Assembly: GCA_965261105.1 (NCBI GenBank)
Contig: CBDHCM010000006.1
Location: 3,224,001-3,288,000, forward strand
Direction of reading: 5' to 3'
DNA: 64,000 nucleotides
Source: Aldehydirespirator sp965261105
GTDB lineage: Bacteria; Actinomycetota; Acidimicrobiia; Acidimicrobiales; Aldehydirespiratoraceae
Of this stretch, positions 52,653 through 63,378 are shown piece by piece. Each line of letters opens with the position of its first letter. Within the stretch, counting starts at the first letter, position 1. The position numbers and the translations under genes are program-made. The notes beneath the pieces were generated by a model, which worked only from the letters and a program-made list of their open reading frames with translations, was not told the origin of the DNA and searched no databases.

Positions 52653-53442
52653 CTACTGCTCCGAGGACATGTTCCACCGGGTGGCCGAGCTGGCCGATGC
52701 CTACGGTGTGCGGATCCACACCCACACCAGCGAGCAGCGCGAGGAGGTGGACGTGGTGGTGGAGCTCTTCGGCGACCGCCCCGTCCACGTGTTCAACCAG
52801 CGGGGCATCCTGCGGCCCGGCACGGTGCTGGCCCACTGCGTCTGGCTCGACGACGCCGAGATCGCGGTGCTGGCCGAGACCGGCACAGGGGTGGCCCACT
52901 GCCCGGTGAGCAACATGAAGCTGGCCGGCGGGGCCGCGCCGCTGGATCGGTTCTGGCAGGAGGGCGTGGTCGTCGGCCTCGGCACCGACGGAGGCATCTC
53001 CAACAACTCGGTGAGCATGTGGGAGTGCATGAAGATCGGCTCGCTGCTGCAGAAGGTGACCCGCCTCGACGCGACCGCGGTCAGCGCTACCGAGGCGCTG
53101 CAGATGGCGACCATCGACGGCGCACGGCTGCTGGGGATCGACTCAGAGGTCGGCTCGATCGAGGTCGGCAAGCAGGCCGACCTGATCACCGTGGACCTGT
53201 GGCAGCCCCATCTGCTGCCGGTTGCCTTGGCCGAGGGCCACGACCCGATCTTGTGGAACCTGGTGTTCGCGGGCCGCTCCAGCGACGTTCGAGACGTCTG
53301 GGTGAAGGGCCAGGCCTGCGTCTCCGACGGCAAGATCTGCGGGCTGGACGAATCGGATGCGCTCGCCGAGATCCACGAGCGCACCGTGGATCTGCTCGCT
53401 CGCCGGGAGGGCGTCGCCGCCATCGCGATGGTCGCCGACTAG
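52648..53442 (+). pseudogene. 5'-truncated amidohydrolase (MtaD/TrzN/SAH deaminase type)
   Basis: The frame encodes the C-terminal two thirds of a cyclic amidohydrolase: STYCSEDMFHRVAELADAYGVRIHTHTSE (second metal His), VLAHCVWLDDAEIAVLAETGTGVAHCPVSNMKLAGG (His) and GLGTDGGISNNSVSMW (Asp), ending in a beta-sandwich tail (GSIEVGKQADLITVDL). About 190 N-terminal residues with the HxH metal motif are missing and replaced by the dispersed repeat. The ATG at 52669 has no ribosome-binding site. It is probably inactive. The family acts on nucleoside or s-triazine amino groups. Confidence 0.8.
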
Positions 53443-53450
53443 CTCCGAAG

Positions 53451-53659
53451 CTACGTCAGGCGCGGGTGAGGGCGGCCCCCGTTCAGCCGCCTTCAGGGCC
53501 GGCTCCTCTACTACGTCAGGGGCGGGTGAGGGCGGCCCCCGTTCAGCCGCCTTCAGGGCCGGCTCCTCTACTGCGTCAGGGGCGGGTGAGGGCGGCCCCC
53601 GTTCAGCCGCCTTCAGGGCCGGCTCCTCTACTGCGTCAGGGGCGGGTGAGGGCGGCCCG
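53451..53659. repeat. 60-bp tandem repeat at the 3' end of tag
   Basis: Three full 60-bp units (53451, 53511, 53571) and a partial fourth that runs into tag. They are almost identical, starting CTACGTCAGG. The shared part equals the last codons and stop of tag, so the array probably grew by copying that gene's 3' end. GGCGG...CCGCC in each unit may form a hairpin terminator. Confidence 0.9.
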
Positions 53660-54253
53660 CTCCGCGTCGCACTCCGAGCGGGCGAAGCAACCTGCGATGT
53701 GGTCGTTGACCAGGCCCATCGACTGCATGAAGGCGTACACCGTGGTAGGACCGACGAAGCTCCATCCCCGCCGCTTCAGATCCTTGGCCAAGGCCGCGGA
53801 CTCGGGCGTGGAAGCGGGCAGCGCTGCCTTGCCATTCGGCGGATCTGGAGAGCTCTGGGGCTCCCAACTCCAGATGTAGGCGGCCAACGACCCGAACTCC
53901 TTCACGACCTCGGTAGCCCGCCGGGCGTTGTTGATCGCGGACACGATCTTGCCGCGATGGCGCACGATCCCGGCGTCGGCCAGCAGCCGATCGACGTCTT
54001 CGGGTGCGAAGGCGGCCACGGCCGCGATGTCGAAGCCGCAGAAGGCGGCTCGGAAGTTGTCGCGCTTGCGCAGGATCGTCAGCCACGACAGGCCGGCCTG
54101 GAATCCCTCCAGGCACAGCTTCTCGAACAGCCGGTTGTCGTCGGTGACGGCCCGGCCCCACTCCCCGTCGTGGTAGGCGACGTAGGCCGTGTCGTCACCG
54201 GGCCACCAGCACCGCACCCGGCCGTCGGCGCCGGTCAGCGTCGCGGTCGTCAC
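53636..54253 (-). CDS. tag: DNA-3-methyladenine glycosylase I
   Basis: A 205-residue Tag-type enzyme that removes 3-methyladenine from DNA. RCWWPGDDTAYVAYHDGEWGRAVTDDNRLFEKLCLEGFQAGLSWLTILRKRDNFRAAF is the signature N-terminal block, with the catalytic-pocket Glu in EGFQAGLSW. KDLKRRGWSFVGPTTVYAFMQSMGLVNDHIAGC includes the zinc-binding histidine and cysteine. Its end lies in the first unit of the 60-bp tandem repeat; the final residues ERAALTRP are the repeated piece. It is complete in length. Confidence 0.95.
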   Translation of the reverse strand: MTTATLTGADGRVRCWWPGDDTAYVAYHDGEWGRAVTDDNRLFEKLCLEGFQAGLSWLTILRKRDNFRAAFCGFDIAAVAAFAPEDVDRLLADAGIVRHRGKIVSAINNARRATEVVKEFGSLAAYIWSWEPQSSPDPPNGKAALPASTPESAALAKDLKRRGWSFVGPTTVYAFMQSMGLVNDHIAGCFARSECDAERAALTRP

Positions 54254-54335
54254 CCGAACTGCGATCTTGGTGTCGATATTGTGCCTCTAGGGCACACTTT
54301 CGCCCCCGAGAATCGTCATTGGGCGAGCCAGGCGG

Positions 54336-54728
54336 CTAAGCCGCGGCCCTCTCGGTGAGCGACAGCCCGTTGGCGCGCATCACCAGCTCGATCTCGTCGT
54401 CGGAGAACCCGTCGAGGTCGTGCACGAATGACACCAGGTCGGCCAGGCCCTCGGCATGGGGGAAGTCCGACCCGAACAGCATGTGGTCGGCCGCGGTCCG
54501 GCCCCGGAAGCAGTCGTCGAGACAGCCGGGCCTGGCCACTGGATCGAAGGTGGGGTTGGGGATGAAGCGGTTGATCCGCCCGGCCACGAGCAGGCGCTCG
54601 CGCCCGTCGACGGTGGCTCACTGCATGCAGCGCTTGTGCATCTTGGGGTCGACGTGGCGGATGAAGGCGTCGGTCGCCTGGTAGTAGTGGTTGTCGGCGT
54701 CGAAGGCAGCGAAGCTCACCTCTGTCAT
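54336..54728 (-). pseudogene. ACMSD-like amidohydrolase with nonsense codon and internal deletion
   Basis: Reading from ATG 54728 gives MTEVSFAAFDADNHYYQATD...HKRCMQ, then TGA (54618-54620), after which the same frame continues with VDGRERLLVAGRINRFIPNPTFDPVARPG. It jumps to the C-terminal FGSDFPHAEGLADLVSFVHDL...VMRANGLSL. Homologues are about 380-400 residues; some 250 central residues, including metal ligands, are lost. The stop replaces what is probably a Trp codon. Inactive. Confidence 0.85.
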
Positions 54729-54764
54729 CAGGCGCCTCCCGGGCAGGCGGGCGGGCGCGTCACT

Positions 54765-54957
54765 CTACGGGCCGGTGCGCGGATACAGGAGCCGCACCGT
54801 CGCTGCGGCCAGGGCCGCGCCGACGATCTGCATGGCCACGAACATCGGCGCCGAGGCCGGCTCGATGCCCGCGAAGGTGTCCGACAGGGTGCGGGCCGCG
54901 GTGACCGCGGGATTGGCGAACGACGTGGAGGCCGTGAACCAGTACGCCACCCCCTCC
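54765..54957 (-). pseudogene. Aquaporin (MIP family) C-terminal remnant
   Basis: The minus frame keeps the second NPA half-helix and last helix of an aquaporin: AYWFTASTSFANPAVTAARTLSDTFAGIEPASAPMFVAMQIVGAALAAATVRLLYP. Everything upstream (about 160 residues) is missing; homology stops where the 37-bp dispersed repeat begins. Not functional. Confidence 0.8.
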
Positions 54958-54958
54958 A

Positions 54959-54995
54959 GCCCGTCGCAGTAGGGACAACGTCTCAGGTTGTCACA
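54959..54995 (-). repeat. 37-bp dispersed repeat, copy 3
   Basis: Reverse-strand copy of the element at 1536-1572 (34 of 37 identical). It is joined directly to the truncated aquaporin frame. Confidence 0.75.
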
Positions 54996-54997
54996 CC

Positions 54998-55090
54998 AGC
55001 CTCCGGGTTGAATGGGCCGCAGCACGGAGCGCCGCACACGGCGACACGGGCAGGTCGGACCAGCACCCCCTAGCCTCCGGGTTGAATGGG
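54998..55090. repeat. 19-bp direct repeat flanking 55 bp
   Basis: AGCCTCCGGGTTGAATGGG occurs at 54998-55016 and 55072-55090. The second copy includes the start codon of the following lipoprotein gene, so its translation start region has been duplicated next to the aquaporin breakpoint. Confidence 0.7.
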
Positions 55091-55751
55091 ACTTGCTGAT
55101 CGCTGCCTCGGCCCTCTGGCGGGTGGTGCCGTCGGGATTGCTCTGCTGGCGGCCTGCAGCGGCGGGCCCGCCAACGGCGAAGAGGAGCAGACCGACCCCG
55201 CCGCGGCAGTAGCCGCGTCCGACCCGGCGGGTACAACCGACGTGGTGGCCGAGAGCGCGGCCGGCAGCGGCGGCCAGGAGGATCCCAGCGAGCGCGACGG
55301 CAGCGGCGACGCTGGATCGACCGAACTGAGACCGATAGATCCTCTGGACATCGCCGGTGAGATCATCAGCGAGTACAGCCTCGTCGAAGCCGATTGCTTC
55401 AACCGGCTGGAGGGACTGCAATCGGGTCGCCGGCTGGCGATCACAGCCCGAGTCGGCTGCGACCAGAGCCACTGGGCCGAGGTGTACCACACGCTCGAGT
55501 TGGACGCGCCCTACCCGGCGGTCTACCCGGGTGACGACGCCGTGCACGGCTACGCGCTGCGAGTGTGCTACGAGCAGTTCGAGGCGTTCGTGGGCGAGGC
55601 CTACGAGTTGTCGTTGTATGAGATCGGAGTGTTCACACCCAATCGCACCAACTTCGAGCACGAACAGGCCCGGTACCGGGGCGTCCACTGCTGGCTGTAC
55701 CACACCGACGACCTGCCGCTGTCGGACACGGCTCGGGGCACGGCCCGATGA
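55086..55751 (+). CDS. Lipoprotein with septum-formation-type domain
   Basis: A 221-residue protein. A signal peptide ends in a lipobox (GIALLAAC), placing the mature protein on the outer face of the membrane. A disordered acidic/Ser-Gly linker (residues 26-80) precedes a C-terminal domain with EADCFNRLEG, ARVGCDQSHWAEVYHTLELDAPYPAVYPGDDAV, RVCYEQFEAFVGEAYELSLYEIGVFTPN and RGVHCWLYH, the cysteine and H.AEVY pattern of the actinobacterial Septum_form family. A role in cell-envelope processes is inferred. It overlaps the next gene by ATGA. Confidence 0.85.
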   Translation: MGLADRCLGPLAGGAVGIALLAACSGGPANGEEEQTDPAAAVAASDPAGTTDVVAESAAGSGGQEDPSERDGSGDAGSTELRPIDPLDIAGEIISEYSLVEADCFNRLEGLQSGRRLAITARVGCDQSHWAEVYHTLELDAPYPAVYPGDDAVHGYALRVCYEQFEAFVGEAYELSLYEIGVFTPNRTNFEHEQARYRGVHCWLYHTDDLPLSDTARGTAR

Positions 55752-56008
55752 CCGAGCCCATCGATCCGGTCCTGGCCCGGAGGCGCCGCCTGACCCGCTG
55801 GTCTGCAACGGGTCGGCGAGCGGGATACGGAATGTACGGCCTGTCGCTGGCCGCCTTCGCGGTGGGCTTGGCGACCGGCTTCACCACTGCGCCGGCCACT
55901 ATCGCGACCGTCGCGCTGCTGGCCGGCTCGGTGCTCCTCTTGCCGTCGATCATCATCGGCTACGGAGTCAGGGCGGCTGATCGAGCCGACCGGGAGGACG
56001 ACTGGTAG
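55748..56008 (+). CDS. Small membrane protein with two helices
   Basis: An 86-residue protein: cytoplasmic-looking Arg-rich start (ARRRRLTRWSATGRRAGYG), two hydrophobic segments (MYGLSLAAFAVGLATGF and IATVALLAGSVLLLPSIIIGYGV) and a charged tail (RAADRADREDDW). No family recognised. Translational coupling to the septum-formation-type lipoprotein suggests that they work together. Confidence 0.8.
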   Translation: MTEPIDPVLARRRRLTRWSATGRRAGYGMYGLSLAAFAVGLATGFTTAPATIATVALLAGSVLLLPSIIIGYGVRAADRADREDDW

Positions 56009-56025
56009 CTCCGTCCCGCGGCGCG

Positions 56026-56526
56026 TCAGGCGGGCGACCCCTCCGGCGAGATGTCGACGGGCGGGTCGGCCAGGTCGCCGGCCACGAGTGCGGGGAGGAA
56101 CTCCCGCAGCCGGGCGGGCACGGTGGGTTCGCGGTTGGCCAGCAGCTCGTCGAGAGTCCACCAGCGCGCGTCGATGAAGGCCGCCTCCTCGAGCGCCTCG
56201 AGGCCGCCGGGTCGGAACTCGCCGCCGTCGCACCGAGCCACATAGATCCGCTCGTGCGACTCGAAGCGCATGCCCGAGAAGGTGTACTCCACGTACTGGG
56301 TCCATACGCAGGGCCCCATATCCACATCGGTGATGCCGGTCTCCTCGCACAGTTCCCGCCGGCAAGCTGTCGCCGGGTCCTCGCCGTAGCCGACGCCGCC
56401 GCCGGGGATCTCCAGCCACTCCGGCTTGTGAGGATCGATCGGATCCTCGGAGCGGATCAGGAACACCCGCCCGGCGCCGTCGAGCAGCACGCAGCGGGCC
56501 GCAGGGCGCCGGATCACGAACGACAT
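56026..56526 (-). CDS. Nudix hydrolase
   Basis: A 166-residue protein with a complete Nudix box, GGGVGYGEDPATACRRELCEETGI (residues ~43-66; G x5 E x7 REUxEExGU). It hydrolyses a nucleoside diphosphate linked to another moiety; the substrate is not evident. The start ARCVLLDGAGRVFLI and EWLEIPGGGV are typical of MutT-like members. It is the most downstream gene of a leftward run leuS-ycaQ-like-PNPOx-nudix. Confidence 0.93.
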   Translation of the reverse strand: MSFVIRRPAARCVLLDGAGRVFLIRSEDPIDPHKPEWLEIPGGGVGYGEDPATACRRELCEETGITDVDMGPCVWTQYVEYTFSGMRFESHERIYVARCDGGEFRPGGLEALEEAAFIDARWWTLDELLANREPTVPARLREFLPALVAGDLADPPVDISPEGSPA

Positions 56527-56539
56527 AGACGGCCGGGGA

Positions 56540-56875
56540 TCAGACCGGGGCGGGGCGGTGCTTCACCGCGGCGAAGACCTCGATGGTGAGCGGCGTGTCA
56601 CTGCGGGGCTCGCCGTCGACTGAGGCGACCCCGTCGGCGATGAGGCTGAACCCGTCGGCCGCGGGGGCCCACAGCACTACCACATCGGGCCGAGCGACGG
56701 CGTTGGCGGCCGCGCCGCGGCCCACTACGGCTCGTATCACGCCGCGGTCGTCGATGCCCACCTTCACATGGATGATCCGGGTTCGCCCGTCGTCTCCGAC
56801 CGTCAGCACGAAGGCGGTCGGTCCGTGCCCGGCCGCAACCGAGGCCAGATCCCGAGGCTCCACCGCCATGCTCAC
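56540..56875 (-). CDS. PNPOx/F420-binding split-barrel family protein
   Basis: A 111-residue split-barrel protein: FVLTVGDDGRTRIIHVKVGIDDRGVIRAVVGRGAAANAVARPDVVVLWAPAADGFSLIADGVASV fits small pyridoxamine-5'-phosphate-oxidase-like proteins that bind FMN or F420 in actinobacteria. Substrate unknown. Its start overlaps the stop of the YcaQ-like gene (ATGA). Confidence 0.75.
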   Translation of the reverse strand: MSMAVEPRDLASVAAGHGPTAFVLTVGDDGRTRIIHVKVGIDDRGVIRAVVGRGAAANAVARPDVVVLWAPAADGFSLIADGVASVDGEPRSDTPLTIEVFAAVKHRPAPV

Positions 56876-58106
56876 CGCCCAGACGCTATCCGTGGATGAA
56901 CCCGCCGGCCCCAGCCGGAGCTCAGAGCGGGCATCAGGTCGCCGCGGGTGCCGTAGCTCACAGCGGAGACACCGACGAAGCGGGCCAAGTCGTGCAGGTG
57001 CGGCCGTAGCCGCTCAGCTAGCTCGCCGCGAACGACACCGGGCTCGCTGAATGCGCCGTTCACCCGCAGGGTCCCGCCGGCCCGGTCGGTCTTGAGATCC
57101 AGTCGGGCCACGAGTCGCTCGCCGTCCAGCACGGGCAGCACGTAGTAGCCGTAGGTGCGCTTGGCGGCCGGAACGTAGATCTCGATCCGATAGTCGAAGT
57201 CCCACAGCCGCGCCGCCCGGGCCCGGTTCCACACGATCGGGTCGAACGGTGACAGCACCGTCAGGGAGTCCACCGACCGCGGCAGCCTCGCGGCCGGATG
57301 CATATAGGCAGGCTCGCGCCGGCCCTCCACCGTCACGGTCTCGATCGCGCCCGCCTCGACCACCTCACCCAGCCGGACCCGACCCTCGCGAAGCGGTAGG
57401 CGGTAGTAGTCGATGAGATCGCCTGCGGTGCCCGCGCCCAGCGCCTCCGCCGATCGCACCAGCAGCTCGCGCTGAGCCTCCTCGGCGCTGGGTGTGGGCC
57501 GGGCCAGCACCTCGGCGGGCACGATGCGCTCCAGCAGGTCGAACTCCTTGACGAAATTGCCCCGGCGCCGGATGCCCACCGCGCCGATGCGGAAGAACCA
57601 GTCAAGCGCCATCGAACCCAGCGACCGGCCTCCCCACCATTCGCCGTCACGGCGGCGGGGATCGGCCAGCTCTCCCGCGGTCAGCGGGCGCTCAGCCACC
57701 TGGGCCAGCACGTCGGCCACATAATCGGGCTCGCGGTGGGCCAACTCCACCAGGCTCTTCCACGCATCGCCCTGCTCAGCTCGCCGCTTCTGCCAGCGAA
57801 GCAGCGGCTCGTCGTCCACCGGCATCAGGGAGGCCTCGTGGGCCCAGGCCTCGAACCACTCGTCGTCGGCGTACGCGATCCGGTCCAGCAGCGCCCGGTC
57901 GTAGCAGCCCAGACGGGAGAAGGGCGGCAGGTACTGGGTTCGGACAACCACCGGCACCGAGTCGAGCTGGAGCAGCTTGAGCCGGCCCATCACGCGGCGC
58001 AGGTGGCGGCGGTCGACGGCGCCCGCGGGGGCAGGGTCGGCGAATCCTTGGGCTGCGAGCGCGATCCTGCGGGCCTGCGAGATCGACAGCCGCCGCGGCC
58101 TCGGGC

Positions 58107-58110
<4 letters not shown>
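56872..58110 (-). CDS. YcaQ/AlkX-like winged-helix DNA glycosylase family protein
   Basis: A 412-residue protein of the HTH_42 (formerly DUF1006) family: LSISQARRIALAAQGF at the start, LLQLDSVPVVVRTQYLPPFSRLGCYDRALLDRIAY, FEAWAHEASLMPVDDEPLLRWQ and the C-terminal SPFDPIVWNRARAARLWDFDYRIEIYVPAAKRTYGYYVLPVLDGERLVARLDLK. Members such as YcaQ and AlkZ unhook DNA interstrand crosslinks; the QxQ/QxD-type catalytic signature (LQLDSV) is present. GTG 58110 overlaps the leuS stop. Confidence 0.9.
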
Positions 58111-60929
<2,819 letters not shown>

Positions 60930-60991
60930 GGACGCCAAGGCTAGGGGCACCCCTCCAGAGCGCGGGCGCCGGCCGAGCTCCGCCGGCAACT

Positions 60992-61048
60992 TGGCAGATT
61001 TCTGCCGAGTCTTGGCAGAAATCGATCGGCATTGGCAGACATACGGCG
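60992..61048. promoter_or_regulatory. TGGCAGA palindrome cluster B (one dyad, two half-sites)
   Basis: TGGCAGATTTCTGCCG at 60992-61007 and TTGGCAGA half-sites starting at 61012 and 61032, so the three lie 20-21 bp apart, on one face of the helix. The cluster is between leuS (leftward) and a 60-codon gene (rightward). Confidence 0.65.
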
Positions 61049-61132
61049 ACGAGGCCGTGTCAGGCTCGGGCTGTCATAACAGCGGCCGGAACCGCAGCAA
61101 CGCGGGAACCGTCCGATCAAGCAGGAGACGTC

Positions 61133-61315
61133 ATGCCCGACAACGACCAATCTGCCATCAACAAGTTGAGCCTTCGCGAATTGGTGGGGAGGGCGGAACG
61201 TGCTCGCTCATTCAGCGAGCACTTGGGACTCCTGCGTGCTATCGACCGGCTCGCCGTGCCCGCTCTGGCGGGAGCGGACGCCGGCGGCGTACAAGAGCAC
61301 GATCAGGATGGCTGA
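61133..61315 (+). CDS. Small hypothetical protein (60 aa) in palindrome-flanked locus
   Basis: MPDNDQSAINKLSLRELVGRAERARSFSEHLGLLRAIDRL... is a mostly helical acidic-basic 60-residue peptide without a signal sequence or membrane segment. A strong AGGAGA Shine-Dalgarno 5 nt before the ATG supports translation. It lies 85 bp after cluster B. Its 3' half overlaps, tail to tail, the minus-strand membrane peptide gene by about 108 bp. Function unknown. Confidence 0.6.
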   Translation: MPDNDQSAINKLSLRELVGRAERARSFSEHLGLLRAIDRLAVPALAGADAGGVQEHDQDG

Positions 61316-61414
61316 GGCGAGCAGCACCGCCAGCCACCCCAGGGGGTCGAGACGCAAGCCCGAGTCCACAGGCGCATCCCGGCCCGATCCCTGTCCGTAG
61401 GGCGTGTATGACAT
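61208..61414 (-). CDS. Small single-span membrane protein (68 aa) in palindrome-flanked locus
   Basis: MSYTPYGQGSGRDAPVDSGLRLDPLG, then one hydrophobic helix (WLAVLLASAILIVLLYAAGV) and a polar tail. GAGGGGAGA lies 4-6 nt before the ATG, a good ribosome-binding site. It reads away from cluster C, divergently from regulator B. Small membrane peptides of this size may be signals, toxins or transporter helpers; nothing here decides. Overlap with the opposite 60-aa gene means one of the two could be non-coding at the 3' end. Confidence 0.6.
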   Translation of the reverse strand: MSYTPYGQGSGRDAPVDSGLRLDPLGWLAVLLASAILIVLLYAAGVRSRQSGHGEPVDSTQESQVLAE

Positions 61415-61508
61415 GTTATCTCCCCTCGAATGGGCCGGTTCCCGGTCCGGTGCGGTTACCGATCGCCGATATGACGATTCAACCCTGGCACGGCCCAAGC
61501 GGCCCGCG

Positions 61509-61578
61509 TCTGCCAACGTCTGCCGAATCGCGCCGATTGCTGGCAGATCTCTGCCAAACTGCTGGCAGATCTCTGCCG
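61509..61578. promoter_or_regulatory. TGGCAGA palindrome cluster C (two dyads, two half-sites)
   Basis: Dyads TGGCAGATCTCTGCCA (61541-61556) and TGGCAGATCTCTGCCG (61563-61578) are 22 bp apart; TCTGCCA and TCTGCCG half-sites at 61509 and 61519 are 10 bp apart. The cluster lies between the divergent small membrane gene and HTH regulator B and could control both. Confidence 0.75.
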
Positions 61579-61692
61579 AACGGCCGAAATGGGGCGGGCG
61601 AGCCGATGCTCCCGATGGCTGGCAGCGGCCTTCTTGGTTCCCTGTGCTCCCTACTCGACTGGGGCGCCTCATTCAAACTATGCTCACATGGC

Positions 61693-62394
61693 GTGGACGA
61701 CGAGTTGGGAGGCCTTGCGCTGGCTCGGGTCCGTCTGGCTAGCGGCAGGATCGCCGGAGGTGCGGCCGCGATGCTGGAGGCCTACCGCTTCGGGATGCAT
61801 GAGGGCCCCCACCGCGAGCCCTGGGCCGCGGCGTACCACCGCGAGGCCGTCCTCGTCTATGCCGAGTCGCTGCCGTGGTCCTATCAGCGCGACGTCGCGA
61901 GGCTGTTCCGCGACGGCGGGCAGGTCATGGCGACGCGGTCGATTAGGTCGGATCTGGCTGAGGACTGGGCGATCGTCGCCAAGTACATGCGCGAGGCCTG
62001 CGCCGCCATCGAGGGTTGGCTGGCCTCCGCCGGGTCGGCATCGCGCCAATTGGATCCGTCCGCCGCGCCGGAGCTGGGAGGCGCCGTGCCGAGGGTGGTC
62101 CACTACGATGCCCTGGCCCGGCTGACCACCCGCGACGGCGCACGCAGCCTGGAGCGCGCCGCCCTCGCGGTGCAACGGCACTTCGACGCGGAGGTTCCTC
62201 AATCCATCGAGGGTTCCGAGCAGTTCATGCTGACGAGGCTGGTGTCCGGTATGCCTATCGTCGAGGTGGCACGCGAGATGGGCTACTCGGAGCGCTCGAT
62301 GTATCGGGAGATGTCCAAGCTCTGGGCCAAACTCGGCGTGTCGAGCCGAGCCGCCGGACTGCACAAGGCGACCTCTGAGGGCCTGATCGACTGA
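61693..62394 (+). CDS. HTH regulator, paralog B (novel N-terminal domain, LuxR-like HTH)
   Basis: A 233-residue protein colinear with the regulator at 29834-30538: RIAGGAAAMLEAYRFGMHEGPHREPWAAAYHREAVLVYAESLPWSYQRDVARLFRDGG in the N-terminal domain and MLTRLVSGMPIVEVAREMGYSERSMYREMSKLWAKLGVSSRAAGLHKA as C-terminal HTH. The shared GYSERS(I/M)YR..SKLW.KLGV.(S)R indicates the same DNA target. GTG 61693 makes the two proteins equal in length; frames extending upstream cross the operator cluster and are unlikely. It probably recognises the TGGCAGA palindromes and controls itself. Confidence 0.75.
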   Translation: MDDELGGLALARVRLASGRIAGGAAAMLEAYRFGMHEGPHREPWAAAYHREAVLVYAESLPWSYQRDVARLFRDGGQVMATRSIRSDLAEDWAIVAKYMREACAAIEGWLASAGSASRQLDPSAAPELGGAVPRVVHYDALARLTTRDGARSLERAALAVQRHFDAEVPQSIEGSEQFMLTRLVSGMPIVEVAREMGYSERSMYREMSKLWAKLGVSSRAAGLHKATSEGLID

Positions 62395-62516
62395 GCCGGC
62401 ACCTCGGGCCTCTCTGCCGAACCTCCCTACAGCTATAGGTTGAGCACCCGAACCTGCCCGGCGCGTCTCCGTACGCGTCCTGGCCCAGCGATGGTTGACT
62501 TGGTTTGGCGCGGAAC

Positions 62517-62564
62517 CGTGGTACAGTCCGTTCCGTATCGTGGTACTGGTCCACAGTACGGAAC
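62517..62564 (+). promoter_or_regulatory. Complex inverted/direct repeat upstream of the corrinoid gene
   Basis: GTTCCGTA (62530) and TACGGAAC (62557-62564) form an 8-bp dyad that encloses GTACTG-GTCCA-CAGTAC. CGTGGTACAGTCC and CGTGGTACTGGTCC are near-direct repeats. A TTGACT box lies just upstream (62495-62500). The arrangement suggests an operator overlapping the promoter, about 60-110 bp before the start codon. Confidence 0.5.
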
Positions 62565-62625
62565 CGGCGAGTGGCTGTAGTCCGTCGAGAGGGATCCAAT
62601 ATCGACACGCGGAGGGCTGAGCCGG

Positions 62626-63345
62626 ATGACCGACAACCCTGCTTCCGGACCACACATGGCCGAAGACGACATCGACCTGTCGAGCCTCGACGACGAAGAG
62701 CTCACGGCCCAGATGCACGACGATCTCTATGACGGGATGGCCGACGAGATCGCCGAGGGCACCAACATCCTGCTGGCGCGGGGCTGGTCGCCAGACAAGG
62801 TGCTAAATGACGCCCTGGTGGCAGGGATGCGCATCGTGGGCATCGACTTCCGCGACGGGATCCTGTTCGTGCCCGAGGTTCTGCTGGCCGCCAACGCCAT
62901 GAAGGCGGGCATGTTCATACTGCGGCCTCTGCTGGCCGAGACCGGAGCCGAGCCCATCGGCAGCGTGGTGATCGGAACGGTCAAGGGCGACATCCACGAC
63001 ATCGGCAAGAACCTGGTGGCCATGATGCTCGAAGGCGCAGGCTTCGAGGTGTTCGACCTCGGCATCAACACCGATGCCGCCGAGTTCCTGGCCGCACTCG
63101 ACGAGCACCAGCCCGACATCTTGGGCATGTCGGCGCTGCTCACCACCACCATGCCCTACATGAAGGTGGTGGTCGACACCCTGATCGAGAAGGGCATACG
63201 GGACAACTTCATCATCCTGGTCGGCGGTGCGCCCCTCAACGAGGAGTTCGGCGCGGCCGTCGGCGCCGACGCCTACTGCCGCGATGCCGCCATCGCCTCC
63301 GAGACGGCCAAGACACTCGTTGCGGCCCGTCGCGCCGCCAGGTGA
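62626..63345 (+). CDS. Corrinoid protein of a methyltransferase system (MttC/MtbC-like)
   Basis: A 239-residue B12-binding protein. A helical cap (MADEIAEGTNILLARGWSPDKVLNDALVAGMRIVGIDFRDGILFVPEVLLAANAMKAGMFILRPLL) precedes the Rossmann-like domain with the cobalt-ligating His in GDIHDIGKNLVAMMLEGAGFEVFDLG, then DILGMSALLTTTMPYMK and FIILVGGAPLNEEFGAAVGADAY. Such proteins shuttle a methyl group from a methylamine-type donor enzyme (MttB family) to an acceptor. GGAGGG lies 9 nt before ATG 62626. The DUF1638 gene follows, a frequent companion. Confidence 0.93.
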   Translation: MTDNPASGPHMAEDDIDLSSLDDEELTAQMHDDLYDGMADEIAEGTNILLARGWSPDKVLNDALVAGMRIVGIDFRDGILFVPEVLLAANAMKAGMFILRPLLAETGAEPIGSVVIGTVKGDIHDIGKNLVAMMLEGAGFEVFDLGINTDAAEFLAALDEHQPDILGMSALLTTTMPYMKVVVDTLIEKGIRDNFIILVGGAPLNEEFGAAVGADAYCRDAAIASETAKTLVAARRAAR

Positions 63346-63378
63346 GGATCCGACGCAGCCTTTCCTGGCTCTAGTCGG

